Assembly: GCA_028565635.1 (NCBI GenBank)
Contig: JAOXYB010061045.1
Coordinates: forward strand, 1-10,690
DNA: 10,690 nucleotides
Direction: 5' to 3'
Source: Phoronis ovalis
Taxonomy: Eukaryota > Phoronida > Phoronidae
The notes beneath the pieces are model-generated. The model did not search any database and had not been told where the DNA came from. It saw only the letters and a program-made list of their open reading frames with translations. Shown here piece after piece: positions 8,026 through 10,690 of the stretch; within the stretch, counting starts at the first letter, position 1; each line of letters opens with the position of its first letter. The position numbers were made by a program, and so were the translations under genes.

Positions 8026-8148
8026 ATGTCAATGAGTGCTCTATGAAAAATGGTGGGTGCCAACACGAGTGCATGAACACGGATGGTAGCTATGAATGTC
8101 GGTGTCGCCCTGGTTATAGGTTATTATCCAACAAGAAGGACTGCGTAT
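8026..8148 (+). CDS. SCUBE exon: EGF-like domain 9 (calcium-binding type)
   Basis: 123-nt exon, phase 1 both sides, acceptor ATCTTAG and donor T|GTAAGT. It reads [41 protein letters not shown]. It is a full cbEGF with C-x-N-x4-Y-x-C-x-C. The vertebrate EGF9 has the same DxxECSxxNG start, a GSYEC core and a KKDCV or GKDCV end. It is the last EGF before the spacer. It is too short to stand out as a single open frame, so it is easily missed by ORF finding, but the cysteine pattern and splice sites are clear. The exon ends on T, so the junction codon is TTG (Leu). Confidence 0.95.
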
Positions 8149-9008
8149 GTAAGTATCAGTACGGTAATTAAATTTTTAAAAATTGACGTTAAGTATTTTA
8201 ATATATTTATTTAGTTATTTGATTAAACATAATAGTAATAATTGTATTACATTTTTGTGGAGAAGTAACATTTGATAGAATGATTTGGTCTTTTTTGAAA
8301 AAAGCATCAGTGGTGCTACTTGCAGGATAATATTTTACATAGGATTCTTTGTATGACGGTTTGTTACAGCAAAGAATAATTACCTCAATGATACAACTAC
8401 ATGTATCTCTTGGCTCTTCCATCAGTTGACAAACTGCCTATTTCAAGTTCTGACTTTAAAAAAGGACATTATTGAGTACACATAATATACTACATTATAC
8501 CTCATATCAAAAGGAAAGGATTCTAAACATAACATTTAAATTTTAATTTTGAAGATTTGTAGTAATTTCTATTGAATGTATGTTTAGTTTGCATGTATAT
8601 TACTAGGAGGGAGACTGGAACAGCCATGCATGATTGATTTTCTTGCATTTTGTGCCAACAGAATAGATTCGGTTTTACCAAGGTGTAAAGAAAGTTTATT
8701 GTCAATTAGGCATTTTTTGACTGAATTTAGCTCAGAACTCGAAGTTTGCTGAATTTCATCTACATTATATCCAGATACCGGTAAAACCGAGTCATTTGCA
8801 TAGAGTAAGAGTTTGCATTTTACCACTGCTTGCATATCGTTAACATAAATCAAGAAAAGCAATGGTGCTAGGATGGAGCCTTGAAAAAGATCTATTAATT
8901 AGTTCTAGTAAAATTCTAATTTTTAAGAGTAAAGTATCATTTTCAAGATAAAAGCTAATGGTCACAAGAAAGTAAGATTTATTAAAAATACAATTATTTT
9001 TTTTATAG
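8149..9008 (+). other. Intron between EGF9 exon and first spacer exon
   Basis: 860-bp phase 1 intron, donor GTAAGT, acceptor ATTTTTTTTATAG. It carries an antisense reverse-transcriptase fragment at 8584-8889. The part before it (8149-8583) is AT-rich and shows nothing recognisable. Confidence 0.88.
8584..8889 (-). mobile_element. Non-LTR (LINE-type) retrotransposon reverse-transcriptase fragment, inactive
   Basis: On the minus strand an open frame of about 100 codons runs from near 8898 to 8584. It contains FQGSILAPLLFLIYVNDM, the conserved QGSxLxPLLFxxYxNDM block of LINE reverse transcriptases, then KLLLYANDSVLPVSG, the position of the YADD catalytic box, and then LIDNKLSLHLGKTES, a conserved block after the active site. 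The catalytic box is YAND, so one of the two essential Asp residues is lost and the copy could not be active. Only the central part of the polymerase domain remains; no endonuclease, 5' part or 3' tail was found. It lies antisense to the host gene and within an intron. The family looks jockey/CR1/L2-like but cannot be assigned. Confidence 0.88.
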
Positions 9009-9221
9009 TGTTTGACAAGTGCTATGCTTTAAAACCTCCAGCCAAGGCTCAGCTATCCTGCTCACAAGCAGGTGAAGGAGAACAGCAATGTGTGATATCA
9101 TGTTTGAATAAGGCACGCTTCACATCTCAACCACCTACATCATACACCTTAACATGTGGAGCAAAGACTGGATTTCGATGGACACATGATGAGCAAAACA
9201 AGACTTTGCCTAGCTGTTCAG
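9009..9221 (+). CDS. SCUBE exon: first spacer segment after the EGF array
   Basis: 213-nt exon (71 codons), phase 1 both sides, acceptor TTTTATAG, donor G|GTAAGC. It begins LFDKCYALKPPAKAQLSC, continues SQAGEGEQQCVISC, then SYTLTCGAKTGF, and ends with LPSCS. The six cysteines are not EGF-spaced. Vertebrate SCUBE1/3 follow EGF9 with a segment containing KC, then RAQLSCSKAGG, C-F-L-S-C, a SYxLSCG motif and PSCS, so the alignment is direct. N-K-T near the end is a possible N-glycosylation site, in a position where vertebrate spacers also carry sequons. The spacer is reported to contribute to cell-surface attachment of vertebrate SCUBEs. The segment is somewhat sushi-like in its cysteine pattern, but the match to the SCUBE spacer is far more specific. 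Confidence 0.93.
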
Positions 9222-9467
9222 GTAAGCTTCAGTTTACTGCTTCATTGATTCAACTTCTTGACTATAATTTGCAAATTATACACAGATTTGAACATGTATT
9301 GACGGCAGACATTTTGGACTTTTGGATGCAGAGTCAGTTGTTAATACAGTGTTTGAATTACATCTCGTATGTCAAAGTTGTTTGACTTCCAAGTATGTGC
9401 TATGTTGGTAAAAAAAGCTCTATGATATCTCCTGAAGTTAGACACACCATTCTTGTTATTTTTCCAG
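9222..9467 (+). other. Intron between spacer exons 1 and 2
   Basis: 246-bp phase 1 intron, donor GTAAGC, acceptor TTGTTATTTTTCCAG. The frame from the preceding exon stays open for about 50 codons into it by chance. No other features. Confidence 0.88.
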
Positions 9468-9587
9468 AAGTGATCCATGCACCCAGTTATAATAAAAGAG
9501 CGGCATTTGTCTTCACTGCTCGTAATTGTCGATTAAAAGCAAAAAGTCGGGAGAGTTTTAAAGATAGTCTAAAGAAAATATTAACAG
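9468..9587 (+). CDS. SCUBE exon: second spacer segment
   Basis: 120-nt exon, phase 1 both sides, acceptor TTTTTCCAG, donor G|GTATGA. It reads EVIHAPSYNKRAAFVF, TARNCRLKAKSRESFK, DSLKKILT. The vertebrate counterpart has a KARFKI-like strand followed by a D-A-K-C-x-L motif and an Arg/Lys-rich helix-like stretch. Here the equivalents are RAAFVF, ARNCRL and KAKSRESFKDSLKK. One Cys is present, presumably pairing with a Cys in the next exon. The segment is basic and probably helical at its C-terminal end. Recognition depends on its position between two clearer spacer exons plus the xFxxxxxxCxLK pattern. Confidence 0.87.
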
Positions 9588-9945
9588 GTATGAAATTTTT
9601 AAATTTATTCCAATGATCAATAAAAGTAGCAAAACTCAGTATTTTTGTCCAACTACTTTCATTGCATGTTTGCAAAAAAAAATGTATGATTCTAAAGAAT
9701 GGATACAGTTACAAGTTGATCATAACATTTCACAACCATAAAAATGATTTAATTTTATTTATGTGCTCTTTAAAAGAAGGAATTTGCAGAAGTTTATTTT
9801 CAACCATTTGACGTAAGGCTGTATAAGCGTGCATATAATCATATTGTGAAGAAATTTAGTGAGGATGCTAAAAATGGATTTTAGAAATTTTCTAATAATT
9901 AAATATTGTTTATTAATGGCTTTCATTTATCATAAATAATTTCAG
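9588..9945 (+). other. Intron between spacer exons 2 and 3
   Basis: 358-bp phase 1 intron, donor GTATGA, acceptor ATAATTTCAG. No recognisable content; a minus-strand open frame over 9487-9675 is a shadow of the preceding exon. Confidence 0.87.
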
Positions 9946-10104
9946 AAAAAACAAAGTTCCGGTGCACAGATCAACTATGTCAGATAAATTATGTGGATTT
10001 ATATTGTGGTACAAAACGTAGAAAATTCCGTCGATTAGCTCGTCATGATAAACAAGTTATTACAGCAGAATTTGAGCTTGAGGTGCTACCACGATCAACT
10101 ACAG
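9946..10104 (+). CDS. SCUBE exon: third spacer segment with basic cluster and ITAEFE motif
   Basis: 159-nt exon (53 codons), phase 1 both sides, acceptor ATTTCAG, donor G|GTAGGC. It reads EKTKFRCTDQLC, QINYVDLYCGTK, RRKFRRLARHDK, QVITAEFELEVLPRSTT. Vertebrate SCUBEs have, in the same order, a xVTFVTLKC strand, a Lys/Arg-rich stretch and then ITAEFEIE or ITVEFELE. The VITAEFELE match is one of the strongest homology signals in the window. The basic run at 10014-10052 is a candidate for binding heparan sulphate or anionic membrane surfaces, and contains an R-x-x-R site that a furin-type protease might cut. The following vertebrate segment (CxxxC plus a Lys/Arg-rich helix) should be on the next exon, to the right of the window. 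Confidence 0.93.
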
Positions 10105-10690
10105 GTAGGCATACATGCATGCGTTATGTATATTATCGAAACAGTCAGTTACAACCATTTGAATATTCCATTATTTCCTGTAATAAATATTTCTTAAAAA
10201 ATATTCAGTAATTTTACTCAATTATGTAACAATACATCCGAATGTTTACGTTGAGGCTCATAGAAACTACTGCGAGAGAGCTGCAGCTGTACATTTTATC
10301 ATTTTGTTCCTGTAATTTTTATTTAAAGTTTTGTTCTAATGTTTCGGTCAAAAAGTACAGGTATATCCTTTTCTGTTTTGATTTAATCATTTCTAATGGG
10401 CTTGTGGTTACAATGCAGGTGTGAATCGTCTGTTATGAGAAACCTTATTGTTCCTTTTTGTTTACTTACTATCATTTGAATGGTAAGATAATAGTTTTTC
10501 AAAACTTTCCTGTTATGTTAGGTAAGCTACAAAAGAGAACAATATACTTATTCTTCCCCCCATTTACATTAAAATTCAAACTCTTCTGAAATTTCACTTT
10601 TTAAATAACACATGTTTGCTTCTGTTTTCTTAACATTGCTAAAGCTGTGTATTTGAGAATACTAAACAACTCTTGAAGCTCTTGACTTGT
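10105..10690 (+). other. Intron (5' part) downstream of the last visible spacer exon
   Basis: Begins with donor GTAGGC and runs to the end of the window. I looked for the next spacer exon (a C-x-x-x-C start followed by a basic helix) in phase 1 after each plausible AG and found none; the best candidate, after TGCAG near 10418, hits a stop within a few codons. No other features are seen. Confidence 0.8.

Larger units (their letters stand above)
339..10104 (+). other. SCUBE family gene, internal part (11 exons, 5' and 3' incomplete)
   Basis: This span collects the exons listed separately below. Joined, they give 488 codons without a stop: eight EGF-like domains (residues 1-324 of the fragment) followed by 164 residues of spacer. 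All internal introns are GT-AG and phase 1, so every exon is a multiple of three. The domain order is diagnostic: calcium-binding type, calcium-binding type, an atypical one, two that lack the D-x-D/N-E-C start, then three calcium-binding ones, of which the second ends with YG-V-THCG. As I recall vertebrate SCUBE1-3, this is EGF2 to EGF9, followed by the same spacer. SCUBE proteins are secreted or membrane-tethered glycoproteins that help release Hedgehog ligands and act as co-receptors in BMP/TGF-beta and VEGF signalling. Which vertebrate paralogue is closest cannot be judged; an invertebrate would usually carry a single pre-duplication gene. Fibrillin, matrilin and other EGF-repeat proteins are excluded by the spacer. 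Confidence 0.93.

Noticed and set aside
10405-10500. Next spacer exon after TGCAG near 10418
   Set aside because: In the required phase a stop occurs within a few codons. The alternative frame beginning C-E-S-S lacks the expected C-x-x-x-C and has a stop after about twenty codons.

Overview
The window is a stretch of animal (metazoan) genomic DNA. It is AT-rich, has short exons separated by GT-AG introns, and carries a dinucleotide microsatellite and a decayed non-LTR retrotransposon fragment. Nothing in it looks bacterial. The species cannot be named from the sequence; the compact, AT-rich locus and the retrotransposon type suggest an invertebrate, but this is an inference.

One gene on the + strand accounts for all convincing coding sequence. 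It is the middle part of a SCUBE family gene (signal peptide, CUB and EGF-like domain-containing secreted glycoprotein). Eleven exons are visible: 339-461, 728-850, 1013-1132, 1872-1988, 5349-5465, 6698-6829, 7446-7562, 8026-8148, 9009-9221, 9468-9587 and 9946-10104. Joined, they give 488 uninterrupted codons, with every internal intron in phase 1. The first eight exons each encode one EGF-like domain. Their order, including the two or three domains that lack the calcium-binding start, matches EGF2 to EGF9 of vertebrate SCUBE1-3. The last three exons encode the start of the SCUBE spacer region, with its Cys-containing segment, a basic cluster and a hydrophobic/acidic ITAEFE-like motif. The signal peptide, EGF1, the rest of the spacer, the Cys-rich repeats and the CUB domain must lie outside the window.

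The introns make up most of the window. 1-338 holds a long (TG)n(TA)n(CA)n(TA)n tract able to form a cruciform. 1133-1871 holds an imperfect inverted repeat with further related copies. 1989-5348 is a 3.4 kb intron with almost no recognisable content. 5466-6697 has a 44-bp tandem duplication. 6830-7445 contains a possible extra 75-nt exon (6930-7004) that resembles the C-terminal half of an EGF domain, keeps phase 1 at both ends and has good splice sites. 8149-9008 carries an antisense reverse-transcriptase fragment with a damaged catalytic motif. 10105-10690 shows no recognisable exon.

The product would be a secreted or cell-surface protein. In vertebrates, SCUBE proteins assist release of lipid-modified Hedgehog and act as co-receptors for BMP/TGF-beta and VEGF signalling. 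That role is transferred here by homology and is not shown by this DNA.
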